64,000 nt of DNA from Onchocerca lupi (GCA_028564675.1 JAOVVO010000152.1:62001-126000), one strand, 5' to 3'; shown: positions 1 to 14,189, numbered from the stretch's first letter. The notes: generated by a model not told the origin, from the sequence alone. Program-made: numbers and translations.

Positions 1-1618
1 GATCAAAAATAATGGAAGTTTTTTTGTTGCAAGCAAAAAGGCTTCAAATGGCAGAATGTTATTGATATTTTTTAATAAAACAAATGATGAATAATACATT
101 AATTCAATTAAATGATTATCTCTAATCTTTGGTCATTTTGATTTAAATACTATGTCGGAATAATTTCAAATATAAAGCCATAAATTTTCCTGTAAATGTT
201 TTATTAAAAGAAATCAATTCGAAAATGAATTAATGATCGAATTTCAAATGTTTCTAAATTGAAATTAATATTAATGAATTTCAAAAACAAAAAAAACCAA
301 CTCACATATTTTTTGATTTAAAAGATTCCTCCAATTCGTTTAAGCTAAAACATACCGCATCTCATTATTCAACCAAAAAATTCTACAAAAGTTTTTTGAT
401 TTTAATTTGAACTTCAAATTTGAGTATTTAATTTCCTTAATTTTTTTATAAAATTTCTTACAAAATTCGAAAAATAATTAATACAGAGAATGAAAAAATT
501 ATCTGCAAATCTTTTTAATATCATTAAGTTGTTTATTTGCTAAATGCATTATTGGCATGAAAATTAACTTATATAATACTTATATAATTACTTATATAAT
601 TGAAATTAATCATTCAGATAATCGCCTAAATTGCTTTAAGTTAAAGCAATGCTTGAAATTAATTATTCAAATAATCGTTTAAAAATTGCTCCAAATTGAA
701 ATAATAATCCTGGAATATTCAATTACGCAAAATCCTTAATTATGCCGGTGTGTTAATTATATCAGTTTAAATTTAGCCTGATTAAATTTAGCCTGATTCT
801 CGTCATGAAGCAAGATCTATGTTATCGTGTCCCATAATTGCGGCCCCGCCTTAGAACTTTGTACTCTTTCCTCATTATCCGGTAAACAAGACACATTCGA
901 ATATATTGTGTATATATGTGTGTGTATTAACATTTTTTCAGCAATCTTCTTCACTGATAATATAACTTTGTTATCAGTAAAATTTATTATCACTTATTAT
1001 CTTCAACCATTTTGTATCCCTCAGAATCGAATGTTTTTTTCAAATAAATATTTAAATTTTAAAATTTTAGATATTTGGCAAATTTAGCATATCTGATTGT
1101 TTATTATTTTTAAACAAATTTTTGAATTTCTAAATTTTAAATATTTAGTTAAATTCAATATTTCCAATTGACCAATATTGTTAAAACAAATACTTAAATT
1201 TTTAAACTCAACATATTTGGTTAAATTTGACATTTCTCTCATTTAATACTTTTAAAACAATTATTTAACTTTTTTAATTCTAAATATTTAGTTAAATCTA
1301 ATATTTCTGATCGTATGAATCTACGGATAAAAAAATATATCTGTCATTTTGCAATTTAGCATTGTCATATTATTAATCTTGGTATTATTAGTATAATATT
1401 ACTAGTCTTGGTACTGTATCATAATCAGCCTTGGTACTGTAATATTGTTAGTCTTGATACTGTGATATTATTAGTCTATTTCTAAGTGATTTTTTAATTA
1501 TTTTGGTAATTAATTATATATTGATAATAATACTATGACATACTAAATTACGAATAATTATATTGGAGAGAATATTTCGATTGGTGAACAAATTGAAATT
1601 CGACGAAATTTCAACAAA
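1..1618. other. AT-rich upstream region, no gene seen
   Basis: This stretch is AT-rich, with many TTTAAAT and TAATTA runs and degenerate short repeats, for example AAATATTTAGTTAAAT variants around 1075-1300 and repeated 'tattagtcttggtactgt' variants at 1370-1470. No ORF has a start, splice sites and convincing composition. It presumably holds the promoter and 5' UTR of the forkhead gene that starts at 1619, but I cannot point to a specific element. Confidence 0.5.
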
Positions 1619-3464
1619 ATGGATTCATTTGGTTGTGGTGATTTTTTGTCTTATTCGAATTCAATATTATCACAAAAATCTCAGCAATTATTTGATCGTC
1701 ATTATCATCATCATCATTATCAACGACAACGACAACAACGACAACAACAACTCAAACATCCTAATCAATACGACGATAATCATCAATCAAAACCTCAACC
1801 ATCTTATATTGGTCTTATCGCAATGGCAATTCTAAGTTCTAGGGAACAAAAAATGGTACTTTCTGAGATTTGCCAATGGATTATCGATAATTATTCATAT
1901 TTTCGATCACGTAGTGTCGGATGGCGAAATTCAATCAGGCATAATTTGAGCTTAAATGATTGCTTCATTAAAGCCGGCCGTTCAGCAAATGGAAAGGTAA
2001 AAAAAAAATATTTAAAAAAAAAAAAGCAAAAAGCAATTAACAAATTATTTTTACTTTCACTTACAATAATTGTTTTATGCAATCTTTAAAATGATTGTCT
2101 TTCTAATTTTCAGCAAATATAATGTATCTAAAAAAAAGTTATATTTTGATATGTGACGTGCAAGAATAGATTAAACGTGAAATAATTTATATTTAATGTA
2201 TACAAATAATTTTAAAATTAAAACTTTTTGTTCGCTAAATAATTCCTTTTTTTACATTCTTTCTTTCTTCTTATTTATTCCATTTTTTTTCTTATTAAAG
2301 GGACATTACTGGGCAATTCATCCGGCAAATTTAGATGATTTCAAACGGGGCGATTTTCGGCGACGTCGCGCTCAACGGAAGGTTCATAAACTCGTACTTT
2401 TTTTTTTGTTTTTTGATTTTTGTTTCTTCATCCAACTTTTTACTAAACAATGTTAGTATCATTTTTAATGCGATAAAAATTTATTCAATTGAAATTCATC
2501 ATTTTTTTGCATTCTGACAAAATTATTCTTCATTTTTCTATGATTCTATTAATTATCAAATACTTAAAAGAAAAATTATATGATAATAGTTTGAGATAAA
2601 ATATATATAAAAAGGTATTTCAAGAACAATTATTAACCCTAATTTTTGTTGATTGGGAAGATAGGTATCCAAAAATTGTGGTAGATTTTGAAAATTTGAA
2701 AATGAGTGAGAAATTTTGAAGGAAATGAGCAACTTTGGTTAAGTTTAGCAATTTCAATGATTAATTTCTTTTTTCTTAATAGATTTTATTAAGGAATATT
2801 AATAATGACATAGAAATTTCGCTGAAAAAAACTTTCTTGCTAGTTTTTGTTTAAATTTTTATAACAATCGCTATTCGACATGTATTTTTGGTAGCAGCCA
2901 ATCATAAAAAGTTCAGATTTCATTTTAAAAAATTGACAGAATTTCATTAAAAAAAATGATCAAGATTACGAATGTCTAATCATTTATACTTGATTGTTGG
3001 AAAATCTGTATATTCTGGAACAGAATTTGCAGGAAGCTATTTATTAACTTTTAAATTGCAATATTTTGTACAACTGAATTATTAATAATAAATGCTACTG
3101 TCTGCTACATTTTCCATGTAAAATTGGTAATAAGAAAACAATGCAAATAATACAGATTTAATAAATCAAATTCCATTTAATTTTGAAAAATTTTAAATTT
3201 TAGGTACGACGTCATATGGGATTAATGGTAAATGAGGATGAATGCTCCGATGATAGTCCAATTAGTACACCAACACCTGTGAAAAAATCATTTACAATTG
3301 AATCAATTTTACGGCCCGAATTTTCTCAGCAGCCATCGCTACCATTTATGCATACTTTTTTACCCAATAACTACAGTGTCATACCACTACAGTATCGTGT
3401 GTACAGTAATTACTTTATGCATAGCAATAATGATCATACCACCACAGTATCATTTGCACAGTAA
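1619..3464 (+). CDS. foxQ2: FoxQ2-class forkhead transcription factor
   Basis: Nuclear DNA-binding regulator with a winged-helix forkhead domain. Exons: 1619-1996, 2301-2381 and 3204-3464. Both introns are phase 0 with GT-AG ends, giving 239 aa with no break. The N-terminus is His/Gln-rich (HHHH, then QRQRQQRQQQ). The forkhead domain begins at about residue 60 (KPQPSYIGLIAMAIL), carries helix-3 residues WRNSIRHNLSLNDCF, then GHYWAIHPAN and the basic wing FRRRRAQRKVRRH. The GHYWxIHPAN plus GDFRRRRA signature is typical of FoxQ2. After the domain an EH1-like motif, FTIESIL, suggests Groucho/TLE co-repressor binding (inferred from family knowledge). The first ATG of the exon-1 frame was chosen because it follows an AAA context and the whole frame stays open. 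Which C. elegans forkhead gene is the ortholog was not determined. The last 30 residues are low-complexity and repeat-like. Confidence 0.9.
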
Positions 3465-6400
3465 CTATTTTTATGCTTGATATTAATGAAATGAAATTAA
3501 TTTAATGCATGAAAGAAAATTTTTACGATGTCCCACAATGATTGGAAAATTTATTCTTTGATTACAAAGGTTTTTTTCTTTTCATTTTAACTCTGACAAC
3601 TAAATTATTGATCGCATCTAAAATTTCTTTTCAAGCCACTGAAGTCATTTTTTGTTATTTTTTCGATTTTTTTTTTTTTTTTTGATTTGTATCAAAATAT
3701 AAATTGAAATGTACTATGTTATATTTTATAAATAAAATCGAAAAAAGTATAGGAAAAAATTTCATCGAAAAACACTGGAAATCTTCCTTTTTTTTTGCAG
3801 TTTGTTAACAATAAGAAGTAGTATGTGATATTTTTTTTATCTATAATTCTTATCATGAAAAATTTTTAAAATAAAACTACAATTTATAGCAATAATATTT
3901 CTTTATGAAAATTTTCATCGTGTACATATTTTCGTTGATCAGCAATAAATGTTCAATCATAAATCAACTTTATTTATCATCTTTATCAGGAATTCATATC
4001 ATAAGAAGTCATTATTACTTATTGTTATTACAATTACAATGAAGCCAAGCATTTGTAAAATATTTTCTTGATTCTGTGGAAATGAACTAAAAAAAAAAAA
4101 AAAAAAGATTAAATTTCTCCTTCCAGTTCAATTTCTCGATTTCATAAAGTTTTACCACAGTATATTGACTAATAATCATCGAAAGTTGATAAAAATAGCA
4201 AATAACTCGCTAAAAGTTGTCATATTGTAATCATTATCAGTATTTGCTTGTAATTTATTGATATGTTTGAATATTGATTTGTTATTAATTAATGCTACAT
4301 ATATTGTGAAATATCCAAAATAATAATAACGGCATGTTTTTTTAATGATAATACTGGATGTTCGAAGGAAGAAAGAGAAAATTTTAAAATAATTTATGAA
4401 ATTACAAATCAACTAATTAGTTATCAATAAATACATTGTATTGATTAACATTTGTTTATATTACAACTTATATTACACTTTTACAAATTGTACTACACTG
4501 TAAAAATTAATCAAACAAATAAAATTCAAAAAAAAAAAAAAAAAAAAAAAAAAAAACGAAAAACCAAGATGTTTTTTTTTTTGAGGTGGAAATTTCTAGA
4601 AAATCTTATACATTTCTTACAAATAAATGACATTGTGAAATTTTTAGAATTTTCTTGAAATTTTAATCTTAAAAATTTTGAAAATATTAAACATTACTAT
4701 AATAATTTGTTCAAATAATAGTTTTAGTTATATAATGATTGTACATTTGCTATATAGATATTAGACGTACATATGTATTGATTTTATTAAGTACTCATTA
4801 CATCACTTACTGCAAATAAGACATTGTTTAGTTATAAAGTAAAAAAAGAAAAAAAAACATTAAATAGCAAGAGTTTACTAATGATAATAAGATAAAATTT
4901 TAATTTTAAATAAAACTTAAATTTGATTCCACAAACATTTCCTTTAGCAATCCATTCATTTGTGAAAAATTTCTCATAGAATTTGAATGTGTAATTTAAA
5001 TTCTAATAATATATTTCAATTTATACATTAAAAAACCGATTTATAATTTATACCAAAATCAATAATTTAATCCCCTTTCGTAACTTATATTCAATACTAA
5101 AAATGTAAGAAATCAAAGAGTAGTTAATAATTGGTAACTTTTCGAAGCCATCCATACCTTTTATTCTTTTTATTTTTTTTTTTTCAAATTAAAAAAACGG
5201 AAAAACAAAAAAAAAATTTTATTTGTTTTTTTTTTTAAAATTCAAAAGAAAAAAATTAAAGAAAACGAAAAGAGAAAAAAAATGAATGAAGTGTTGTTTA
5301 TTATTGATATAAATCATTCTCGGTTTATCTCTCGTCGTTTTTTTAAAAAATAAAAATCAAAAAAAATAATTAACCAAAAACACAGTTGGCTATGATAGAT
5401 TGATTGGTTTCAATGTTCGGTTAGTTTTTTTTAAACGGAAAGATGAAATTTAACAGATGACCAGTTACTTTGGAATTTAATTTTTGTATAGTTTCTAATT
5501 TTGCTCAGAATTTTTTGCTCATTTATTAAGAACTATTATTTCTCTTTAAAATTTAGATTTTAAAATATCATTTAATGTGTTTTCTTTCTTTTTAATCAAA
5601 TTTACTACCAAAATTCACTCTCATTATTGTTGATACGGACGGATAGCTTTTGCTCCAAAGTTTTAATTTCAAATTTAAAACATAAATGTTTTCTTGCTTT
5701 TTTCTTTTTTGCTTCAAATTTAACTAAAAATAAATGCCAAACATGCTATCTGCGAAAATGTTTAATTGTTACTTTTCACTTTCTTTAAGGCGTATTTATT
5801 GCAAGAATGAAATAATTAGGCTTTTCAAAGCAAAACTTGTAAACTTTAAATCTGATTCTTTTATTCCAACCAAAATAAGTTAGAAAAAAATGATGAGGAA
5901 AAAAACAATGAGAGTGATGAGAAAAAAAGCTTGCTAAATTTGAACTTTCAATTTTGAAAGATACTTTTTTATGCGTTGCAATATATATACTATAAAATTT
6001 GTTTCTTATTATGAAAAAATAGATTTTTGAAAAACAAAAAACAAAAATCAAAAGTCAAATATAAGAAATTTTCAATAGTTAGTATCATATTTCATTCATA
6101 TTTTTTCAATTTTAAATGAGAAAAAATAAGAAAAAAAAACTTCCCGAAGTGCTCATTTTCTAGTTCAATTATTAAACAAATAGCTTCATCTTCCTACCTT
6201 GTTATCTTCTTACTTTATCATTCGCATGTGGCTTATCATTAACAGTTTAAGACGACGAACTACTGAAACCCTTCTTCTTTAATTATTTACAGAATTAATT
6301 AATTATTGTTAGTAAAGTGCTATTACTTGATAGTAAATTTAGAAATGTGATAAAAATATAAAAATAGAAACATGTTTTGAATTATATTAACTCATATGAG

Positions 6401-7431
6401 TTGAGTAATTGAATAAACGAGCTATTTTTAATATTTATTTAAAAAGTACATTTCTTGTAGTTAATAGATTCGAAGCGATACTTTTAAAATATTGATTTCT
6501 GATAACAAAATTTGTACGTATCATTTCGTTACCTGTTTTCTGCCTACCAAAAGATTTTGAATTAATCATTTCTCTTCATTATATTGATTTATTTATTATC
6601 CGACATTTGTTATTGTCTGCTGGGAGTAAACCAATTAATTAATATTTCTGATAAATAAATAAAGCAAATACTTCAAGAGCAGTTAATTATTACTTTTGAT
6701 AAACAAGTTGAGGAATATGATTAAGTAGTTTAAATTATTATTATTATAAACGTTGACTGATATCAAATCTAATTATGATTCTAATAAGTCTTTGCCAGAA
6801 AATTTAACAAAAATTATGTCTGATAAATATTTTTATCATTAGTAATTTCTATGTCATTTAAATGATATTTTGATGGATTATTTCAATATTTATTTATTAA
6901 ATAATATTTGTCTTTTACTTATCACATATGCATACATATGTATTGATTTTAAAAAAAGAAAAATTTTTTTTTAAATTTAACGACGCATTAAAATTTGAAT
7001 CAGAAATTCTTTTGTCTTCAATCAAATAAATACCACTTCTTTTAGCTAATACCTTTAGCATTAGTTATTTCTTTGATAATTTATGAAGATAATTTAAAAG
7101 AAACTTATAATTAGATAAGTACAAAGAAATGATTATAAAATTTACACCTCGAGATCCTAATTAATTTTTTTTTTTAATTTCCTACTTTAAACCCATCATT
7201 TTTATTTTACATCAATGCTTCATTAATTTTTACTTTTTAGCTGACTTTCTTTCTTAATTTATTACTGTGAAGAAGTAAATAAATGAATAAAATTTGTTAA
7301 ATTTTCGCATGTGTCAGAAATTATTCAACTAAAGCTAATTAGTTTATCATTTTAATTGAAAAGAAATCACAGAAAGTTTTTCATTCCTTTTGGAAATTTG
7401 ATTCATTGGTAATTTTTTATTTGATCTATAG
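3465..7431. other. Long AT-rich gene-poor stretch
   Basis: About 4 kb of AT-rich sequence with poly-A and poly-T tracts (for example 4527-4555 and 5160-5290). The ORFs present are lysine/phenylalanine-rich translations of homopolymers and lack splice context. The first few hundred bases are probably the 3' UTR of the forkhead gene. I see no further gene, RNA or element. Confidence 0.5.
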
Positions 7432-7598
7432 GAGTAACAGCGAAATTGAAATTTCAAAATTCGATTTTACCCGAATTAAGATTGCAATCATTAGGATGCG
7501 AACTTGAATATGCCATATTCAGAAAGGAACTTGAAAAAATTAAACTTTTCCTGATGTCTACTATTAATAATTTTCCACGTTTTTTCAAATTCAACTAA
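7432..7598 (+). other. Orphan exon-like ORF (uncertain)
   Basis: After an acceptor-like ATCTATAG, a frame stays open for 54 codons to a TAA at 7596-7598. The translation has a balanced, coding-like composition (for example PELRLQSLGCELEY and FRKELEKIKLF), unlike the Lys/Phe/Ile-rich chance ORFs around it. It has no ATG near its start, so if real it is a terminal exon of a gene whose other exons I could not find. It is unrecognised and could equally be a chance ORF or a relic. Confidence 0.25.
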
Positions 7599-10357
7599 TG
7601 ATTGTTATTACTTGCTCGTACTACTTATGAGTTTTCATATCATTGAATGAATGAAATGACTACGGGTCAAATTATAAATCATTAACGATACTTACGTGTA
7701 TTCAGACAGATAAACGTGATTTCCGCAAGAAGTAGAAAATTGTGAATCTATTATTTTCTTGCATAATTCAGCGATGATCATATAAATTTTAAGATTTAAG
7801 GCCTAAAATCTAATTTCTCTTAAATAAAATTACAGAAAGTGTTAAAAATCACTTTTATTGATAAATATCAAAGAACTTATAAAAGTTTTCAAAGACGAAA
7901 TCATGAAAAAATGCAACCATTCATGTGTATCTAAAAGTCAAATATGCGTAATTTAAAATCTGAAAATTTTTTTATTGTTCTTGATTTTTTTAATTATCAA
8001 AAATTCTGATCGACATGCAAATCTTTCTAATTTTTCTGAATAAAAATTTTTTTTTCATTTTTTTCAAGTTTAATATGGAATAATTACTAATTGATCCTAT
8101 GTTTTTTAATATTAACCTTATCTTAGATTGTTTATTTTGATATATTGATGGAATTTTTAATCAATTGCTTTTTTCTCAATTAATATTCTATTATCACACA
8201 ATACTACTCAATAATAAAATACGATTTATTACTCAATAAATAATAAAATTACAAATTAAGAATGTAATTTGTTGTATAAAAATAGAGCTGTTGATTAGTT
8301 GATTAATGGCTACAAATATTTAATCTGATATCTCGCAATTATCAGAATTTTATTCTACAATTTAAACAAATGCGACAGAATTTAATTTAGTGATTGATCT
8401 GAGGGCTGATAACATCGATGATAAAAACAATTTAATTTTCAATTTTTGGAAGCAAGAATTTTCAATTCTGATATATATTAACCAATCAATTAATTAATTA
8501 ATTTATTTATTTATTCGTTTATATAGAATATTTCCTTTCCAGGTAATTCATTTACATTTTTATGTTTTTTATAATCAAAAATGAATATTTGCAACTTATA
8601 ATTCGACTTGTAACTTTATATAACTTATAATTTGTGATTAACTGAAAAAAAAATTATGCATCAAATTATTATCATTAATCTTTCATCATGAAATTGATCT
8701 CTTTATTCAATTACTAATTAACAAATTTAAATTTGCTAAATGGAAGAAAATATTCTCTTTTTGCTTGCAATAAGCAATACAAATAATAAATAATGAAATA
8801 ATTAAATAATTATATATCTTTAATTCATATTTCAAAAGACATTCAACGAATTTTGGTTGATTTTTTTTTTTTTTTGGTTTTATTAAAGATAAAAAATCAG
8901 CAAAAATTCGTCAAAGATATTTTCTTTGAAATATAAATTTAAAGACATATTTGTTGAAGTCAAAATAAAAAAAATTAAAAATTCATTAAGTATTTTTTGA
9001 AATATGAAAGTTTTATTTCTATAAAAAGTTCATAAATTTTGTTTGATTCCTTAAATTAATATTAAATAATAATTTCATTTTATGGATTATTTGCGAAATC
9101 TTAAGCATTTATTTTGTTCGATTTTTTATTTTTTTTATCTTCTTTTGCATTTTTTTTGTTCCGGAAAAATTCATTTTAGCTTCTGAGAGAATGAAAATTA
9201 CAATGAAAATTACATTTTATGCACAATTTATAAAAGAAGGGATGACAAAAAGGATTCTTTCGTTTTAGCAAATTGACCGATTCATTTTTATGGTTTCAAT
9301 CTTTATTTCTGACTTTTTCGATTAAAACTTTCTTGTATAATTTCACTCAAAAATTTTTTTTTGTTTTTTAGAAAAAAAGAAAAAACATTTAAAAATCTTT
9401 TTTTCAGCCAAGAAATATTTTAATTTCTAAAAATTGCAATTCATTTATGTTAAAGTTTGAGATAAATATAAGGCATAGAAATGTTTTTCTCCTATTCTAT
9501 CTCATTAATGAAATATCATTTCTTTACTGATTGATTAACTTTCATACTTCGGAAAGCTATAAGTTTATTAAATGAAATTTATGGCCGAGAAAATGAATTT
9601 TTACATGTTTTGATCAAATTATTTTCAAAACTGTTAAGAAATCATATCATGCGAAAAAAAAAAAATGCTTTGATTTCATCTTTTCTTTTCTCCATATTTA
9701 AATTGATTTTCAGATTGCTGCTATCTCATTTTAAAATGATATTTTATAAAAGTAATGATAATAGTTATTTTATTACTTAATAACTGTTAATTATTATTTT
9801 GCACTTTTTTTTTTATGATTTAGAAGATCATTTCAAGTCAATTCTACTTATCAATTTTTTCTTTTCTTTCTATGAATAAATCAGATATTGATTAGATCAA
9901 ATAATAATTTAAATTTCCCTCCAAGAAACCTTTTAAAATTAATCCTACATTTATTAAATATACTAAAAAAATCGAATCAATAATTTGAAGAATTCAACAG
10001 TAGCGTTAGAGATAAATGTTGTTAAAATCCGATCAATGACGTCAATTTGTTAATAATAATAGTTTAAAATCGAAATTTCATCACTATTACTACTGCAGCT
10101 GCTATTTGCTACTACTGTTGTTGTTGTTGTTATTGTTGTTGGTAGTGGTAGTAATGCTGATATTGATAATGTTATCATTTTATTACTATTATTATTAGAG
10201 GAGAAAATGAGTGATATATGAATGTTTATTTAAAAATGATGCAGTATCTATCGATATTGATGATTGCAAGATAAATCATTTCAAAAATTTTGATTATTTT
10301 ATTGAAAAGCAAAAATCCAAACAACTGCTCGCATCGATATCATTTTCATCACTCTTC
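7599..10357. other. AT-rich stretch without a supported gene
   Basis: Mostly AT-rich noncoding sequence with homopolymer tracts. At 10090-10200 there is a trinucleotide-rich segment (ACT/TGT/TTG/GTA repeats, including a GTTGTTGTTGTTGTT run) just upstream of the NTF2-like gene. That segment may belong to its promoter or 5' UTR. Nothing else could be identified. Confidence 0.45.
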
Positions 10358-12516
10358 ATGGATCGAGAATTTGCTGCTTCGTTTTCAAAATTTAGTATTG
10401 ATATTGGTAAGCAACAACAACTGTTTCTGAATTCATTATCCAGAACGCAACATATCGTTGAACAATCACATCAAGCTATTCAAGAAAATTCGAAATTGGT
10501 AAATGTGTTACTTTAATCAAAATTTTTTATTTTAATTTTATACAAAGCTTCAATTTCAGTTTCATTTTATTTCAATTTTTATTTACATATTTTTTTTTTA
10601 TTTTCAATATATAACGCTTTATAATTATTGGCTTAAATTTCGATAAAATAATAGCTTTTAGGTGTTATCTAAAAATTTCATCTTAGATGACATATTTGTC
10701 AAATATGCGTTACATTCACTGATGTGTTTATTAAATACTAGAAAATTTGCTTCCCATTTCTTGAAATTTTCGTTGAAGTTATACCACATTGACTGAAATG
10801 CATTTCTATTCATAGAAACACATTTCAGTTAGTGTGATATAACTGAATACATTTCAGTCAATATGATATAACTGAATACATTTCAGTCAATGTGATATAA
10901 CTGAATACATTTCAGTCAGTGTGATATAACTTCTTTCTACTAAATAAGCTAGAAACGAAAGATAAGTTTCCTATATAATTGAAATGCATGTGAAAAAGAC
11001 TTCATTAACTTCTTTAGCTCGATAATTATTATGCTGAAGGTGATTTGGATGGTATCATGTCAATGTATGATAATGATGCCGAATTGATTGAACCACAAAC
11101 ACCAATGTGTCGTGGACTTGATGGTATATTCATTTTGTAAATTTCATTAAATTATCTGCAAATGATATTAATTTATTTATTTCGGACATGATAAACCATC
11201 ACACTACACATTTAAACATTTAAACAATGGTAATAATTTTTTGTTTTTGTTTTTTTTTCTTTTTTTTTTTTTGTGCAATGAACATCTGGTTAGTTAAGAA
11301 TGAAATAACATAACAAGTTGGAGAAGGAAAAAAATTGATTGCAAGAAAAACAAACTTGAAAATAAAATAAATGTAATTTTAATAGCATTTTCTGAACATC
11401 TGTATTTATTATGCAAAATGATTCTTTAGTATGGCAATAATTTGTATCAAAGTTGACTAAAAAATAAATCCTACATAGAATCTTTTTGTTCTTTTTAAAA
11501 ATTTGATTATTATCTTGCCCTAAGATTTTAATTAATTTAGCATCCTTTGCAAACTCTTTTATTTCTTTTTTTTTTCTAGAAAATGAAATAATTTTCCAGG
11601 ATTTCAACAAATAATTGAATTTTAATTTATTTAAAGGATATTTTAAAGGTTTTTGGATCATATTTTTATCAAATAATTGCTCATAGATTTCGATTACTTC
11701 CATCAATTATACTTTAAAATTTATTTTGGAAAAATTAATTTTTTGGTGGCAGTTTAATATGATTCAAAATTTCGACTTTTTTTGATAATAATTTTAATTT
11801 AATCAGAAATTGAAATTTTTCTTTCAGCGAAAGGTTAATTTATTGCAGCATTAAAAATATATTATGAAACAATGAAAAAGTTACGATTATTACCGCAAAA
11901 GCGTTGTATCACCGAACTGCATGCTCTAAGTCCATTTATCGTGCTGGAACGTGGCAAATATAAAATTCAAAAAAGTAAAAACCTTTTCACGGAAGGAAGG
12001 TAAAACTTTTTCGGCTTGAAATTGCGATCCTCAGTCTTTATTAATATCAAATGCGAAAGAAGACAAATGTTCTTTAACATTTTGGAATTTATCCAGAGTC
12101 ATAAGTCAGTGCAATTTTTGTTTTCGAATCGAAGTTTAAAAAAGTAGTGACAAAAATGGAAACATGAAATAAGCAGGAATGAAAAAAGTTAGAAGAAACT
12201 AATAATATTTCAAAAAAAAAGTATTGTTAGCTTTTTTTAAATTTTATTTTATTATTTCAACTTAATTAATCACTTAACTCTCTTTTAATCTATTGATAAT
12301 AATCGACTGATTTCCAAAAAATGAAGGTTTAATAGAAACAAATTAAATTATTGCAATTATTCGACTAAATTAGCAATTGATTTATATTGATTTAAAATTT
12401 TAAATCAAAAATGAAATATGGTTAAATATGATATATATTATTACAGATATTTTTCGCTATGGATCAATAGGACTGATTGGAAAATTTTGCAAGAATGTCG
12501 AATCCTATCGATGTGA
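10358..12516 (+). CDS. NTF2/SnoaL-like (DUF4440-type) small protein
   Basis: Four-exon model: 10358-10498, 11018-11123, 11849-11999 and 12447-12516. All introns are GT-AG with compatible phases (0, 1, 2), giving 155 aa. The middle reads NYYAEGDLDGIMSMYDNDA then ELIEPQTPMCRGLD, the classic start of the cone-shaped SnoaL/NTF2 fold, where a helix is followed by a 'Y..G D.d.i...Y..DA' segment. It ends RYFSLWINRTDWKI, the usual last strand of that fold. Such proteins are ligand-binding, catalytic or assembly domains, and no specific substrate can be read here. The 5' end is the weakest part: the ATG at 10358 (MDREFAASF) is the only ATG in the open frame, whose upstream stop is at 10208-10210. An upstream exon cannot be excluded. 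Intron 1 contains an unusual hairpin and tandem repeat. Confidence 0.8.
10776..10931. repeat. Intronic inverted repeat followed by 29-bp tandem repeat
   Basis: The sequence GTTATACCACATTGACTG (about 10777) pairs with a matching inverted copy ending GTGTGATATAAC (about 10842), with a short AT-rich loop around 10803-10817. The right arm is then reiterated with a strict 29-bp spacing: 'gatata' starts at 10836, 10865, 10894 and 10923. Each unit carries ACATTTCAGTCA. The block sits in intron 1 of the NTF2-like gene. Confidence 0.8.
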
Positions 12517-14189
12517 ACCTATCTTGATGGCTAATTAATGAACTACCTTGATGGTTAATTAACCTGAAAAATGAACCTTATCATTCAGCCATGTTTTATA
12601 GTTTTGATTGAAATGATTTTTATATTCTTAACAATCTTTTTTTTTTCACATATTACAATGGCATTACATATAAACTTTGGACTTATTTATCGTCTGTAAT
12701 TTAAATTAAATTCTTTCATTTCATTTATTCAAAGCAGATGACTTCTGGCCTATATGAGTAGAAGAAAGAAATGCAATTCGTATGTGCACATTTTGAAGGA
12801 AAATTTTTTAAATTTATTAAATTTTAATTAATTTAGCTAGCACTGATGAAAAAGTACGCTTTCTTGAATTCTAATAATATCGTAAAAATAAAAACTACGA
12901 AATCTCGATACTATCAATCTCCTTCCCATTTTCAAATCAATTTATTGGTAAACATTTATTATTATTTAATTTATTATTTAAGTGATTGATTTTCCGATGA
13001 GATTATTTCCTGAAATGCAGTTATTGTATGAATCTAAATTTCATAGTAATTGTATTAATCTAGATATAGAGTGATTGTATGAAATAAGTAGTTGTATAAA
13101 TTAAAATGTTTGATGTTTCTTAAAAATTTTCATCAATTCCTGTAAAATTTCTCGCAAAAAAAAACTCGGGATATTTTCGGATTTCAGGAAATATTTGAAT
13201 TTTTTCGGTATATTTTTTCGGAAATACTTAAATTTTGATTAAATCTACATTTCGATTAATAAATTTAACTTGTTCGACATTTTGTTTATGTTACTTGAGC
13301 GCCGCATTAATTACGTAACATGAAATTAATAATGTATAAAATATCCATTTTTAGTGAGCATTGCATAGTAGTATCGAGAAGTTTTTCAGGTACCATTTCG
13401 AAAATAAAGTTTAGATGATAGTAGTTGAAAAGTTTAAACTTTTTTCTCTTTTTTTGAAGATTTCTTCTTGCTTAGATTCCACCTAGAGTAATGTTTTGCG
13501 AGTTTACAGGTAAAATTCCGTAGTATTTTCAGTAGAAAATGTATCATTTTCAAAATATATGATGCATTTTTTTTTTAAATTCAAAAACTATAGAGAATTT
13601 TATAATTTTAAATTATTTCAACCAATGAATAATTTATAACAAATATACTGTTATAAATCATAATAAAAAAATAGTAAAAGAAAAGGTAACTCGTGCTTCC
13701 AATGAAATGAAAATCAAAATTCATCCAAATTCTTCCTATTCATTTAATTAGTTATCTTTAATCTCATATGACAGAAAAGTTTTAAAGTTTCATCTTTCAA
13801 ATAATTTGTTCATTAAAATTAATATGTCATAGATCATACAACTTTTGTCAGTCAATTATCAAATTATTCAAATTATTATCAAACTACTATCTGCGATAAG
13901 AAATGAAAATTTAAAAGAAACCTTCACATATTAGAACTCTATACTTCCAATTAGTTCGTCGTATTAGAAGGCTTGCTTTTTTTATCATCAATGCATGATG
14001 ATATTTATCACTTCAATATCAAAAACATCGATATCACTTCACATCCAACTATCAAATATTACAATGAAAAAGTAAAGTTTGCAATGAGATAAATGAACAT
14101 TCAATTGTTTCAATTATTCCTAACGCGTAAAGAGTAATATTTGTATGTATGTACGTTCGTATGTATACATATGCAAATATATGCTGACA
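12517..14189. other. AT-rich intergenic stretch
   Basis: Noncoding, AT-rich sequence downstream of the NTF2-like gene. It presumably includes that gene's 3' UTR, and AATAAA-like hexamers are frequent. No ORF with splice support was found. Confidence 0.5.

Noticed and set aside
11290..11706. 138-aa minus-strand ORF
   Set aside because: Lies inside an intron of the NTF2-like gene, Lys/Phe/Ile-rich with no motif; typical AT-rich chance ORF.
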